From Thomasclavelia cocleata (lineage in GTDB: Bacteria; Bacillota_I; Bacilli_A; Erysipelotrichales; Coprobacillaceae), in assembly GCF_900102365.1 (NCBI RefSeq), contig NZ_FOIN01000004.1, forward strand, positions 1 to 64,000: a stretch of DNA of 64,000 bases. The letters are read 5' to 3'. A model generated the notes under the pieces. The model made no database searches and was not told the DNA's origin. It saw nothing but the letters and a program-made list of their open reading frames with translations. This document shows positions 16,657 to 25,421 of the stretch, one piece after another; position 1 is the first letter of the stretch, and each line of letters begins with the position of its first letter. The position numbers and the translations under genes are program-made.

Positions 16657-17844
16657 ATGGAAATAATGACAGATTATTCAAATGTAAAATGGCAAGAAAA
16701 TGGAAAATTAAAACTATTGATTATCGTAGGAACAAGACCAGAGATAATCAGATTAAGTGCAGTAATTAATAAATGTCGTAAATACTTTGACTGTATCTTA
16801 GCTCATACAGGACAGAACTATGATTACAATTTAAACGGAATATTTTTTCATGATTTGAAATTAGCTGATCCAGAAGTATATATGAATGCAGCAGGTGATG
16901 ATTTAGGAGCAACAGTTGGTAATATTATCAACTGTTCATATAAATTAATGAATCAGATCAAACCAGATGCATTACTTATTTTAGGTGATACCAACAGCTG
17001 TTTAAGTGCTATCAGTGCAAAAAGACTGCATATTCCAATCTTCCATATGGAAGCAGGAAACAGATGCAAGGATGAATGTTTACCAGAAGAAACAAACCGC
17101 AGAATAGTAGATATTATTTCTGATGTTAATCTAGCCTACAGTGAACATGCAAGAAAGTATTTACATGAATGCGGTTTACCAAAGGAAAGAGTATATGTAA
17201 CAGGGTCACCAATGGCAGAGGTATTAGCTAATAATATAGAAGAAATAAAAGCATCAAAAATATTAGATAAATTAAATCTAAAATCTAAAAACTATATATT
17301 ATTAAGTGCCCATCGAGAAGAAAACATAGATACAGAAAAGAACTTTGTGTCATTATTTACAGCTGTTAATAAAATGGCAGAGAAATATGATATGCCGATA
17401 TTATATTCATGTCATCCACGAAGTAAAAAAAGATTAGAGGAAACAGGATTTAAATTAGATAGGAGAGTAGTAATGCATGAACCGTTAGGATTTCATGATT
17501 ATAATAACTTACAGATGAATGCCTATGCAGTAGTAAGTGACAGTGGTACATTACCAGAAGAGAGTTCATATTATACAAGTATAGAAAAACCAATCCCGGC
17601 AGTATGTATAAGAACAAGTACAGAAAGACCAGAGGCATTGGATAAAGGGAGTTTTGTATTAGCAGGGATAGATGAAAGATCACTACTGCAGGCAGTAGAA
17701 ACAGCAGTGGAAATGAATAAAGACAACGATTTAGGAATACCAGTACCAGATTATGTAGAAGAGAATGTAAGTACAAAAGTAGTAAAACTGATACAGTCAT
17801 ATACTGGGGTAGTTAATAAAATGGTTTGGAGGAAAGATTTATAA
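16657..17844 (+). CDS. capG: UDP-N-acetylglucosamine 2-epimerase family, CapG-like
   Basis: 395 residues, full length for the non-hydrolysing epimerase family (WecB/MnaA/CapG). Motifs: IIVGTRPEIIRLSAV (about 22-36), HTGQNYDY, LGDTNSCLSA, HMEAGNRC, LLSAHREENI near 210, and SDSGTLPEESS near 289. In the L-FucNAc pathway CapG performs the last C2 epimerisation to UDP-L-FucNAc after CapE and CapF, both just upstream. It is separated from capF by the vapD insertion. The N-terminus has about 15 more residues than is usual. The gene is last before a strong terminator. Confidence 0.88.
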   Translation: MEIMTDYSNVKWQENGKLKLLIIVGTRPEIIRLSAVINKCRKYFDCILAHTGQNYDYNLNGIFFHDLKLADPEVYMNAAGDDLGATVGNIINCSYKLMNQIKPDALLILGDTNSCLSAISAKRLHIPIFHMEAGNRCKDECLPEETNRRIVDIISDVNLAYSEHARKYLHECGLPKERVYVTGSPMAEVLANNIEEIKASKILDKLNLKSKNYILLSAHREENIDTEKNFVSLFTAVNKMAEKYDMPILYSCHPRSKKRLEETGFKLDRRVVMHEPLGFHDYNNLQMNAYAVVSDSGTLPEESSYYTSIEKPIPAVCIRTSTERPEALDKGSFVLAGIDERSLLQAVETAVEMNKDNDLGIPVPDYVEENVSTKVVKLIQSYTGVVNKMVWRKDL

Positions 17845-17920
17845 ATTAATAATAGACTAGTATTGATTATTGGAAATCTAAAATAACTAGGTATTGAAAA
17901 TAAGAGATTTAAAGTTTTTT

Positions 17921-17952
17921 GGCTTGGGGTGTTTTACATCCCAGGCCTTTTT
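17921..17952 (+). terminator. Intrinsic terminator closing locus 1
   Basis: Stem GGCTTGGGGTG / CATCCCAGGCC (11 pairs, two of them G-U), loop TTTTA, then TTTTT. The most GC-rich hairpin in this part of the window; it separates the two polysaccharide loci. Confidence 0.9.
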
Positions 17953-18403
17953 GCATATATTTAGAATTTGGTGATATTTTAACCATCTTTTAAATTATAT
18001 TTATAACATTAATTAAATATGAATCAATCTATTAAGTTAGTCTATATCTTTCATTGTTTTATATTTATTCATAATGCTAGATTGTTACCATTTATTTTGT
18101 GTTGAATTGCAAATTAAAATAATTTTGAAGATATATTTATTGATGTTATCACTATAACCTTTAGCAAAAGAAAGGAGTATCTTTAAGAAACATTAAACTA
18201 TTGTATTAAATTATTCTGTTAATAACACAAAAAAGCTGGAATTGTTGATAAAAATTGAGTTTTTAATCTACATAATTTAAAATTATTGATGCTTTCAACT
18301 TCTAAATTTAGGATGGAAATTAAAGGTTATTTATTATACATATATATACATATCTATATATTTTATTTTTTAAAAAATATATCTATCTTTTTTTGTAAAA
18401 TAA
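17953..18403. other. Non-coding spacer before the locus 2 control region
   Basis: No gene recognised. Short broken frames only. From about 18322 it resembles 370 onward, the start of the duplicated loaP control region. Confidence 0.6.
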
Positions 18404-18412
18404 TGATAAAAT
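18404..18412 (+). promoter_or_regulatory. Extended -10 promoter of locus 2
   Basis: TGATAAAAT again, inside a block that nearly repeats 410-475 (shared ATATATCTATCTTTTTTTG before and TGTAACTATG after). Probable start of the 23-kb locus 2 transcript, with an unusually long leader of about 650 bases that spans the decayed loaP and the conserved hairpin. Confidence 0.55.
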
Positions 18413-18649
18413 GCGTGTGTAACTATGGAAAATTTCAATATAGAGTTGTAGTTAAAATAACTATTTTAATATAAATTACTTTTGTATGCAGAAAAGATGT
18501 ATACAAATCTAAGATTATAGGTAATAGTTATTTTAAAATTAAAACTTATATGTATTAGTTAGTAGTTATAAAAAAATAAATTATATTTAGTTTTAATAAA
18601 ATATGCTAGTTTGATATTTATCAATATAAAATTGGTCAAAGTAAATAAT

Positions 18650-18848
18650 GACTTAATTAGACTATTTAAAAATAAAAGATTTTATCTTAAAAATGTCCCA
18701 AGCATTTATAGAAGATAGAATTGCAAAAGAAATAAGTTGTTGAAAGCTAATAATTTGAAGTTGATAAATATAATGAATTGTCTTGTTTGAGTATGATTAT
18801 TCATTAATAAAAAACATAGTGAAACTAAATAATAAAAGTAAAATTAAG
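18650..18848 (+). pseudogene. Decayed loaP copy
   Basis: Aligns by eye with the second half of loaP. ACTTAATTAGACTATTTAAA matches the loaP segment near 1010-1029; ATGTCCCAAGCATTTAT is identical to 1108-1124; and later GTTGATAAA and TTGTTT...AGTAAAATTAA steps follow to the same distance before the hairpin. Deletions, frameshifts and stops exclude a functional protein. The decay leaves the promoter and hairpin intact. Confidence 0.8.
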
Positions 18849-18849
18849 T

Positions 18850-18912
18850 AAATGTAGCTGGTTTACCGCACATTTAAATGTTTGAATATAGTATCTATCT
18901 TGGGTAAGGGGG
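18850..18912 (+). promoter_or_regulatory. LoaP leader element, copy B (hairpin plus G-rich tract)
   Basis: Hairpin 18850-18875: AAATGT[A]GC, GG-TTTA-CC tip, GC-ACATTT, followed by TTTGAATATAG and GGGTAAGGGGG. Against copy A, one stem pair changes from A-U with a bulged G to U-A with a bulged A, so pairing is kept while bases change. No strong terminator follows; only an A/T-only inverted repeat lies near 18951-18970. Confidence 0.7.
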
Positions 18913-18916
18913 AACT

Positions 18917-18940
18917 ATGCCCTTTTATAGTATTATATGA
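18917..18940 (+). other. Possible leader minicistron
   Basis: The G-rich tract AAGGGGG doubles as a ribosome site five to six bases before an ATG that opens a seven-codon frame (M-P-F-Y-S-I-I-stop). In copy A the equivalent position is TTG 1343. Speculative. Confidence 0.2.
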
Positions 18941-19068
18941 CTAAATTATTAAATTTTAAGAATTAAAATTATATTTGAAAAGGTTTTATTAAGTAAAATT
19001 TGTTTTAGGGTTAAGGTAAAGGTAAAACATAAATGGAGATTGAATTTATTTTATAAGGGAGGTATAAA

Positions 19069-19680
19069 ATGTATAAAAATGGAATCAAAAGGGTTATAGA
19101 TTTTATCTTAGCTTTATGTGGACTTGTGATATTAAGTCCTATTTTTATTATCTTGTGTATTTGGATTAAGATAGATAGTAGAGGACCTATTTTATTTAAA
19201 CAAAAAAGGATTGGGATTAATAAGACATATTTTAATATTTTAAAATTTAGAACAATGTATATAAATACCCCAAAAGATATACCAACACATATGTTAAAAG
19301 ATCCTGATCAGTTTATTACCAAAGCAGGTAAGTTTTTAAGGAAAACTTCGCTAGATGAATTGCCACAAATAATTAATATTTTAAAAGGTGAAATGGCAAT
19401 TATTGGTCCAAGACCAGCTTTGTGGAATCAAGATGATTTAATTGAAGAAAGAGATAAATATCATGCCAATGATGTAAGACCTGGATTAACAGGATGGGCA
19501 CAAATAAATGGAAGAGATGAATTGGAAATACAAGTAAAAGCAAAGTTAGATGGAGAATACATAGAATGTATCTCTTTTTTGTTTGATTTGAAATGTTTTT
19601 TTGGAACAATAGTATCAGTATTGAAAAGTGATGGGGTGATAGAAGGAGGGACTGGTTCAATAAATATAAAAGATAAATAA
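19069..19680 (+). CDS. Undecaprenyl-phosphate phosphosugar transferase, CapM-like
   Basis: 203 residues, the initiating transferase of locus 2. Re-entrant helix with Ser23-Pro24, FKQKRIG, LKFRTM (58-63), catalytic Asp96-Glu97 in SLDELPQ, IIGPRPALWNQ and VRPGLTGWAQINGRDE. The GPRPAL-N-Q variant and overall length follow staphylococcal CapM, which transfers FucNAc-phosphate, rather than PglC. A first-sugar choice of a FucNAc type would fit the CapEFG genes of locus 1, but that is inference. AAGGGAGG precedes the ATG. Confidence 0.9.
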   Translation: MYKNGIKRVIDFILALCGLVILSPIFIILCIWIKIDSRGPILFKQKRIGINKTYFNILKFRTMYINTPKDIPTHMLKDPDQFITKAGKFLRKTSLDELPQIINILKGEMAIIGPRPALWNQDDLIEERDKYHANDVRPGLTGWAQINGRDELEIQVKAKLDGEYIECISFLFDLKCFFGTIVSVLKSDGVIEGGTGSINIKDK

Positions 19681-19816
19681 CAAGAATATTTAAATAAGAA
19701 AGAAGAATTGAATATAAGGATGAAAGAAATATAGTATGTATTTCTTTTTGTTTGTCATAAAAAAACTTATTATGCTAATACAGAAACTTAAGTAATATAC
19801 AAACCAGAGAGGATGG

Positions 19817-20902
19817 GTGAAAGTAGTGGAGATGTTTATAATTACCAATCATTCTTTTATGTTATATAAATTTCGTAAAGAGTTGATTAGGGAATTGTTG
19901 AAAAAACACCAGATTACGTTGGTTATGCCAGCAAATGAATTTACTCAAGAGTTTCAGGAAATAGGATGTAAAATAATTGATATTGATGTTGATCGTCGTG
20001 GAATAAATCCAATTATTGATTATAAATTATATAAGAAATATAAAAATCTTATCGAAAAAAATAGACCAGATATGATTTTAACTTATTCAATTAAACCTAA
20101 TATTTATGCAGGTATAGCTGCAAAAAAGTTAGGTGTTCAATATTGTTCCAATATAACTGGATTAGGGACAGCTTTTCAAAAACCTTTTTTAGCACAATTT
20201 GTTACTGTTTTATATAAAATAGCTTTCTCTAAAGTCAAAACAGTTTTTTTTGAAAATGAAAGTAACATGAATTTATTTTTAGAAAAAAAATTAATTAATA
20301 AACCCCAGGCATGTTTATTGGATGGTGCGGGGGTTAATTTAAATGAGTTTCATGAAGAAGAATATTATTTTAGTTCAACAACTCGTTTTATTTTTATTGG
20401 TAGGATTATGAAAGAAAAGGGTGTTGATGAGTTGTTTGTAGCTATGAAACGATTAATAGAAGAAGGGTATGATGTTCATTTAGATATTGTTGGTCCTTTT
20501 GAAGATAATTATAGAGATAAGATTAATGAGTTGAATAATAGTGTACATTATGATTATCATGGTTTTCAAATGGATATTAAAGCATATTTGAAAAAGGCAA
20601 ATTGTTTAGTCTTGCCCTCATATCATGAAGGTATGGCAAATACGATATTAGAGGCATCTTCTATGTCAAGACCAGTTATTGCTTCAAATATATCAGGATG
20701 TAGGGAAGGAGTAATTAACAATGTCTCGGGGTTATTAGTTAATGTTAAAGATAGTAATGATTTATATGAAAAAATGAAGAAATTTGTTTTATTAGATGAT
20801 AAAAGTAAAATAAATATGGGTAAAGAAGCTAGGAAGTTGATGGAAATGAAATTTGATAAAAGAAAAGTTGTAAAAAATACAATTAAAGAGATTGAAAAAT
20901 AG
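19817..20902 (+). CDS. Glycosyltransferase family 4 (PglA/CapL-neighbour type)
   Basis: 361 residues from GTG 19817. GT-B fold with FIFIGRIMKEKGVDELF near 193, the donor-binding PSYHEGMANTILEASSM (about 272-288) containing the E-x7-E pattern, and VIASNISGCREGV. It resembles the transferases that add the second sugar after a CapM or PglC step. GAGAGGA lies only four bases before the GTG, and GTG 19826 or ATG 19832 are alternatives. Likely to use a UDP-HexNAc donor, inferred from context. Confidence 0.85.
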   Translation: MKVVEMFIITNHSFMLYKFRKELIRELLKKHQITLVMPANEFTQEFQEIGCKIIDIDVDRRGINPIIDYKLYKKYKNLIEKNRPDMILTYSIKPNIYAGIAAKKLGVQYCSNITGLGTAFQKPFLAQFVTVLYKIAFSKVKTVFFENESNMNLFLEKKLINKPQACLLDGAGVNLNEFHEEEYYFSSTTRFIFIGRIMKEKGVDELFVAMKRLIEEGYDVHLDIVGPFEDNYRDKINELNNSVHYDYHGFQMDIKAYLKKANCLVLPSYHEGMANTILEASSMSRPVIASNISGCREGVINNVSGLLVNVKDSNDLYEKMKKFVLLDDKSKINMGKEARKLMEMKFDKRKVVKNTIKEIEK

Positions 20903-20914
20903 GGGGAAAAGTCG

Positions 20915-22033
20915 TTGCGTAATTTAATAATTGTAATGATTACTTCTGTTTTTCTAGCTTATTGTTCTCAATATAATGGTATAGGGGTATGTAAAAGTGG
21001 AGAGAAACAGCGTTGGGATATTTATTTAATAATTTTAATAATTGTAATGTCTTTATTTATTGGTCTTAGAACTAGTTATAATGATACAACTGCATATATT
21101 AGAAGTTTTAATAGGTCTGAGACAATTCAAATGTTTTTATCAAATCCTGAAAATTTAGATATTTTTCATAATCCATTATATTATGCAATCGTATCTTTAT
21201 TTAGGACATTTACAGATAATTATCGCATATATTTTATGGCATTCGCCTTTTTTAATACAACTTTGTTTGTTAGATTTATCCAACGGTATACGGTTGATGG
21301 ATATTTTCCATTTGCAATATTTCTATTTTTTGCATTTGGAACATTTACATTTTCAATGGCTGCAATGAAACAAGTTACTGCTATGGCAATATTAACATTA
21401 GCACTAAATGCGTTAATTGAAAAAAAATATTATAAATATTATTTTATCGTTATAATTGCTATTTTGATACATACGTATGCTATTGGCTATTTAATATTAC
21501 CATTATTTTATACTAATGTTTGGAATTATCGGGGAACTCTTTTATTATTAGGAACTCTTACAATAATGATGACATTTCAATCATCTATATCATCATTATT
21601 GGAGATTGCTGATAGTGCAGGTAAAACTGTTACTAGTGATGAAGTATTTGATGGTAATCGTATGAATGTTTTTCGGGTAGCTGTTTATGCAGTTATTCCT
21701 TTATTGACATTTCTTTTTAAACATAAACTATCTTCAAGAATGAGTGATCATTATAAATTGTTTGGAAACATGAGTATTATTAGTTTGATGTTTATGTTAT
21801 TAGCATTAATGAATGGTGCTAATATGTTTGGAAGATTTTCTAATTATTTTGTATTAGGTTCTATTTGTATTTTACCTAGAATAATTGCGGAACTTTTCCA
21901 ATTACAATCTGCTAAAGTAATAAAATCTATAGCTATAGTATGCTTTTTAATATTTTTTGTATATGAAAATATTAATTTTGATGAAACTTATCGGACAATA
22001 TCATTTATGGAATTTATTGATACATTGTTTTAA
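20915..22033 (+). CDS. EpsG-family polysaccharide polymerase-like membrane protein
   Basis: 372 residues, about ten transmembrane segments. The GLRTSYNDTTAYIRSFN stretch (about 51-67) is the hallmark of EpsG/Wzy-like proteins: G-x-R, then a D-T-x-x-Y acidic segment after the second helix. Probable polymerase for the locus 2 repeat unit. It starts with TTG 20915 behind GGGGGAAAAG, 12 bases after the previous stop. No flippase gene accompanies it in locus 2; export may use the MurJ-type flippase of locus 1 or the ABC exporter downstream. Confidence 0.8.
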   Translation: MRNLIIVMITSVFLAYCSQYNGIGVCKSGEKQRWDIYLIILIIVMSLFIGLRTSYNDTTAYIRSFNRSETIQMFLSNPENLDIFHNPLYYAIVSLFRTFTDNYRIYFMAFAFFNTTLFVRFIQRYTVDGYFPFAIFLFFAFGTFTFSMAAMKQVTAMAILTLALNALIEKKYYKYYFIVIIAILIHTYAIGYLILPLFYTNVWNYRGTLLLLGTLTIMMTFQSSISSLLEIADSAGKTVTSDEVFDGNRMNVFRVAVYAVIPLLTFLFKHKLSSRMSDHYKLFGNMSIISLMFMLLALMNGANMFGRFSNYFVLGSICILPRIIAELFQLQSAKVIKSIAIVCFLIFFVYENINFDETYRTISFMEFIDTLF

Positions 22034-22049
22034 ATAGGTGAGGGATGAT

Positions 22050-22865
22050 ATGGAAAATAATATACTTAAACAATTACAGGAAGTTGAATTAGAAATTTTA
22101 AAAGATTTTCATGATTTTTGTATAAAGAACAATATTAAATATTCATTATATGCGGGTACCGCTTTAGGAGCAGTTAGACATAAAGGGTTTATTCCTTGGG
22201 ATGATGATGTGGATATTATTATGACACCTGAGAATTATATTAAATTTGTTAAATGTTGGTATGATAATCCTATAAATGGTTATTATTTTCAAGATGCTGA
22301 TAAAGAGTTTGAAAGTGGTATAAGTCACTCAAAGATTCGTAAAAATGGTACAGTTTTATTAACTGATGGAGAAGATGAAAAGAAAGGTCATCATGGAATT
22401 TGGATTGATGTATTTGTATTTACTAAGGTTAAACAAAATTCTATAGGACGATTTAAAGTGCGTTTTTATAGTATCTGTCAAATATTATTAACTAGAGGTT
22501 TTAATTATAATGTAAATGATAATTTAATGAAAAAAATAATAAAAAGAGTTTTACAATTAATTCCAAAGAAAATACAAATATATTTATTATATTTAGCTAG
22601 AAAAAAGTTATCTTCTAATGATAATTTAACTAATAATTATTGTTTAGTTGATACTTCATGTTATTCTGTGTTAAATCTTTATTTTTCAAAAGAGCTAGTT
22701 CAAGAATATAGTCTGATTAGTTTTTGTGATACTGATCTAATGATTTTTAAAGATTATGGTCATATGTTAGAAGTTAAATATAAAGATTATATGACTTTAC
22801 CTTCAAAAGAGGATCAAGTTTGTAAACATAATCCAAGTAAAATTATTTTTAAAGAGGAGTTTTAA
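22050..22865 (+). CDS. LicD family phosphotransferase (third of three)
   Basis: 271 residues from ATG 22050, chosen because AGGTGAGGG (22036-22044) is correctly spaced; GTG 22038 lies within that ribosome site. AGTALGAVRHKGFIPWDDDVDIIM (35-58) is the most canonical of the three LicD cores here, with metal residues at 51-55. Probable addition of a phospho-alcohol to the locus 2 polymer. The ending EEF is followed after two bases by the next gene. Confidence 0.87.
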   Translation: MENNILKQLQEVELEILKDFHDFCIKNNIKYSLYAGTALGAVRHKGFIPWDDDVDIIMTPENYIKFVKCWYDNPINGYYFQDADKEFESGISHSKIRKNGTVLLTDGEDEKKGHHGIWIDVFVFTKVKQNSIGRFKVRFYSICQILLTRGFNYNVNDNLMKKIIKRVLQLIPKKIQIYLLYLARKKLSSNDNLTNNYCLVDTSCYSVLNLYFSKELVQEYSLISFCDTDLMIFKDYGHMLEVKYKDYMTLPSKEDQVCKHNPSKIIFKEEF

Positions 22866-22867
22866 AA

Positions 22868-23995
22868 ATGGAGAAACCGATAAGAATTTTACATGTTATT
22901 GGCATTATGAATCGTGGTGGTGCTGAAGCTATGATTATGAATTTGTATAGAAGTATAGATAAAGAAAAAATTCAATTTGATTTTGTACAAAATTGTACTG
23001 GACCAGCTATTTTTGATGAAGAAATTAGACAAATGGGGGGGAAGATTTACCATTGTCCACATTATAATGGTAAAAATCATTTTCAATATGTAAAATGGTG
23101 GAAAAAATTTTTTAAAAATCATAAAGATGAATATTATATAGTTCATGGACATTTAGGAAGTACAGCTGCTATATATTTGCATATAGCAAATAAATTTGGA
23201 TTATATACAATAGCCCATAGTCATTGTGCAGTTGTTGTAAATAGTTATATGGAGAGACTGTATACAATATTTTCATATCCAACAAGATATATTGCAGATT
23301 TTTTCTTTGGTTGTTCATTAAATGCTGGAATATCTAGATATGGAAAAAAGATAGTTAGTAAGAATAATTTTAAAGTTTTGAATAATGCAATTGATTTAAA
23401 TCAATTTGCTTATAACAAACAAATAAGAGAAAAAATAAGAAATGAATTAAAAGTTACGAATGAATTTGTAATTGGACATGTGGGAAGAATGGATAATAAA
23501 CAAAAGAATCAAGCTTTTTTATTAAATCTTATAAAGCAAATGAAAAATCAGTATCCAGTTAAATTGGTATTAGTAGGGACAGGAGTAAATTATGATAAAT
23601 TAGTAAAACAAGCTGAAGAGATGGGATTAGAAAATGATGTATTATTTTTAGGGGTTAGATCAGATGTAAATGAGCTTTTACAAGGAATGGATTGTTTTGT
23701 GTTTCCATCATTTTATGAAGGATTACCTGTTACATTAATTGAAACTCAAGCAGCTAGTTTACCTTCAGTTATATCAGATACAATAACAGATGAAGTTATA
23801 TTAACTGATATAGTTACAAAAGTATCATTAAATTCGTCTTTACAAGATTGGATTGTTGAGATAATAAAATATTTTAATTATGATAGATCACATAGTTATA
23901 TTAATGATTTAAATGCATATGATGTTAAATTTACTTCTAAGTGGATGGAGGATTTTTATATAAAATGTCAAAAAGAGAATTTAAAGAACCATTAA
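22868..23995 (+). CDS. Glycosyltransferase family 4
   Basis: 375 residues. GT-B fold: RILHVIGIMNRGGAEAMIMNLYRSI (6-30) is the typical acceptor-side start; IGHVGRMDNKQKNQAFL and FVFPSFYEGLPVTLIETQA (about 276-294) with E-x7-E form the donor site. Similar to the EpsF/Cps-type retaining transferases of Gram-positive EPS loci. It starts two bases after the licD stop and overlaps the following gene by 31 bases. Confidence 0.88.
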   Translation: MEKPIRILHVIGIMNRGGAEAMIMNLYRSIDKEKIQFDFVQNCTGPAIFDEEIRQMGGKIYHCPHYNGKNHFQYVKWWKKFFKNHKDEYYIVHGHLGSTAAIYLHIANKFGLYTIAHSHCAVVVNSYMERLYTIFSYPTRYIADFFFGCSLNAGISRYGKKIVSKNNFKVLNNAIDLNQFAYNKQIREKIRNELKVTNEFVIGHVGRMDNKQKNQAFLLNLIKQMKNQYPVKLVLVGTGVNYDKLVKQAEEMGLENDVLFLGVRSDVNELLQGMDCFVFPSFYEGLPVTLIETQAASLPSVISDTITDEVILTDIVTKVSLNSSLQDWIVEIIKYFNYDRSHSYINDLNAYDVKFTSKWMEDFYIKCQKENLKNH

Positions 23996-24870
23996 TAACA
24001 GTTTTTACACCATCATATAATCGAGCTCATACTTTACCTAGAACATATGAAAGTTTAAAAAGGCAAACTGATAAACGCTTTTTATGGCTTATTGTTGATG
24101 ATGGTTCAAGTGATGGTACAGGTAGACTTGTAGATTGTTGGATACAAGAAAATAATGATTTTGAGATTCAATATGTTTATAAGGAAAATGGTGGTATGCA
24201 TACTGCTCATAATACAGCTTATGAAAATATACATACATTATTAAATGTATGTATAGATTCAGATGATTATATGACAGATAATGCCATTGAATTAATACTA
24301 GATAAATGGGAAAAAAGCGGTAATGATAAAGTGGCAGGTATTATGGCATTAGATGTGTATTTATCTAGTGGTAAAGTGATTGGAAGTGAACTTCCTACAA
24401 ACGTAGAAATGATGTCTACAGATGAATTTTACCAAAATGGTGGTGTAGGGGATAAAAAGTTTATATATCGTACAGAAATAATTAATGCATATCCTGCATA
24501 TCCAGTTTTTTTTAATGAAAAGTATGTTTCATTAGGATATAAATATAGATTAATTGCTCAAGATTATAAAATGTTAATTTTAAATGAGCCAGTGTGTGTG
24601 GTTGAATACCAAGAAGATGGCTCTAGTAATACTATGTGGAAAGAATATTATAAAAACCCTAAAGGTTTTGCTTTTATAAGAAAAATAAATATGAAATATA
24701 CAAGATCAAAGAAAAGATTACTTGTTGAAAATATTCATTATGTTTCAAGTAGTTTATTAGCTAAAAATCCTAATTTTATTAAAGAGTCACCAAAGAAATT
24801 ATTAACTATTTTAATGATACCATTTGGATTTTGTTTAAAAATATTAACAATAAAAAAGGGATCGGTATAA
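23965..24870 (+). CDS. Glycosyltransferase family 2
   Basis: 301 residues from ATG 23965 (GGATGGAGG upstream; an earlier GTG at 23941 would add eight residues inside the previous gene). PLITVFTPSYNRAHTLPRTYESL, LIVDDGSSDGT near 41 and CIDSDDY near 94 are the donor and metal motifs; RLIAQDYKMLI gives the late acidic motif. GT-A enzymes with the PSYNR start occur widely in capsule loci. Sugar unknown. Confidence 0.87.
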   Translation: MSKREFKEPLITVFTPSYNRAHTLPRTYESLKRQTDKRFLWLIVDDGSSDGTGRLVDCWIQENNDFEIQYVYKENGGMHTAHNTAYENIHTLLNVCIDSDDYMTDNAIELILDKWEKSGNDKVAGIMALDVYLSSGKVIGSELPTNVEMMSTDEFYQNGGVGDKKFIYRTEIINAYPAYPVFFNEKYVSLGYKYRLIAQDYKMLILNEPVCVVEYQEDGSSNTMWKEYYKNPKGFAFIRKINMKYTRSKKRLLVENIHYVSSSLLAKNPNFIKESPKKLLTILMIPFGFCLKILTIKKGSV

Positions 24871-24878
24871 ATTTTATT

Positions 24879-25421
24879 ATGGAATATATAAAAGTTATTT
24901 ATTATTCAATAATTCTTTGGTTAAAAAAAATTATGAAAAAAGGAAACTGGGATGTTTCTTTTATACAAGATATTCACCCTTTTGTTAAAATAACAACTAA
25001 TACTAATTCTTTTTTTAAATTAGCTAAACATGTTATTATTGAAAGATATGGAAATATTTTTATTGGTAAAAATGCTATATTAGAGATTGGTAAAAATACA
25101 TATTTTAACCAAGGAATGGTAATTAGTTGTCAAAAAGAGGTAAAAATAGGTGAGGGATGTTTATTTGGTCCATCAGTAAAAATTTATGATAATAATCATA
25201 AATTTTCTAAAAATATGGGTGTTTTATATAAATTTAAAGCTGAATCAATAAGTATAGGGGATCATTGTTGGATTGCTTCAAATGTGGTTATTTTAAAGGG
25301 AACTCATATTGGAAAAAATTGTGTTATTGGGGCTAACTGTGTAATTTCTGGTAATATACCTGATTATACAATTGTTAGACAAAAAGATAATTTGATAATT
25401 GAAGAAATGAGGGAAAACTAA
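24879..25421 (+). CDS. Hexapeptide-repeat O-acetyltransferase
   Basis: 180 residues from ATG 24879; an upstream TTG in frame overlaps the previous gene. Left-handed beta-helix repeats are visible: IFIGKNAILEIGKNTYF, VKIGEGCLFGPSVKIYD, then DHCWIASNVVILKGTHIGKNCVIGANCVISGNIPDYTIV, the signature C-terminal half of WcaF/NodL-type transferases. NNHKF has the catalytic-type His in the usual D-x-x-H context. It probably acetylates a sugar using acetyl-CoA. TAATG overlap with the next gene. Confidence 0.87.
   Translation: MEYIKVIYYSIILWLKKIMKKGNWDVSFIQDIHPFVKITTNTNSFFKLAKHVIIERYGNIFIGKNAILEIGKNTYFNQGMVISCQKEVKIGEGCLFGPSVKIYDNNHKFSKNMGVLYKFKAESISIGDHCWIASNVVILKGTHIGKNCVIGANCVISGNIPDYTIVRQKDNLIIEEMREN

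Noticed and set aside
18286..18474. 62-codon plus-strand frame upstream of the decayed loaP
   Set aside because: It overlaps the duplicated promoter block, is made of low-complexity Ile/Tyr/Phe codons and has no ribosome site.
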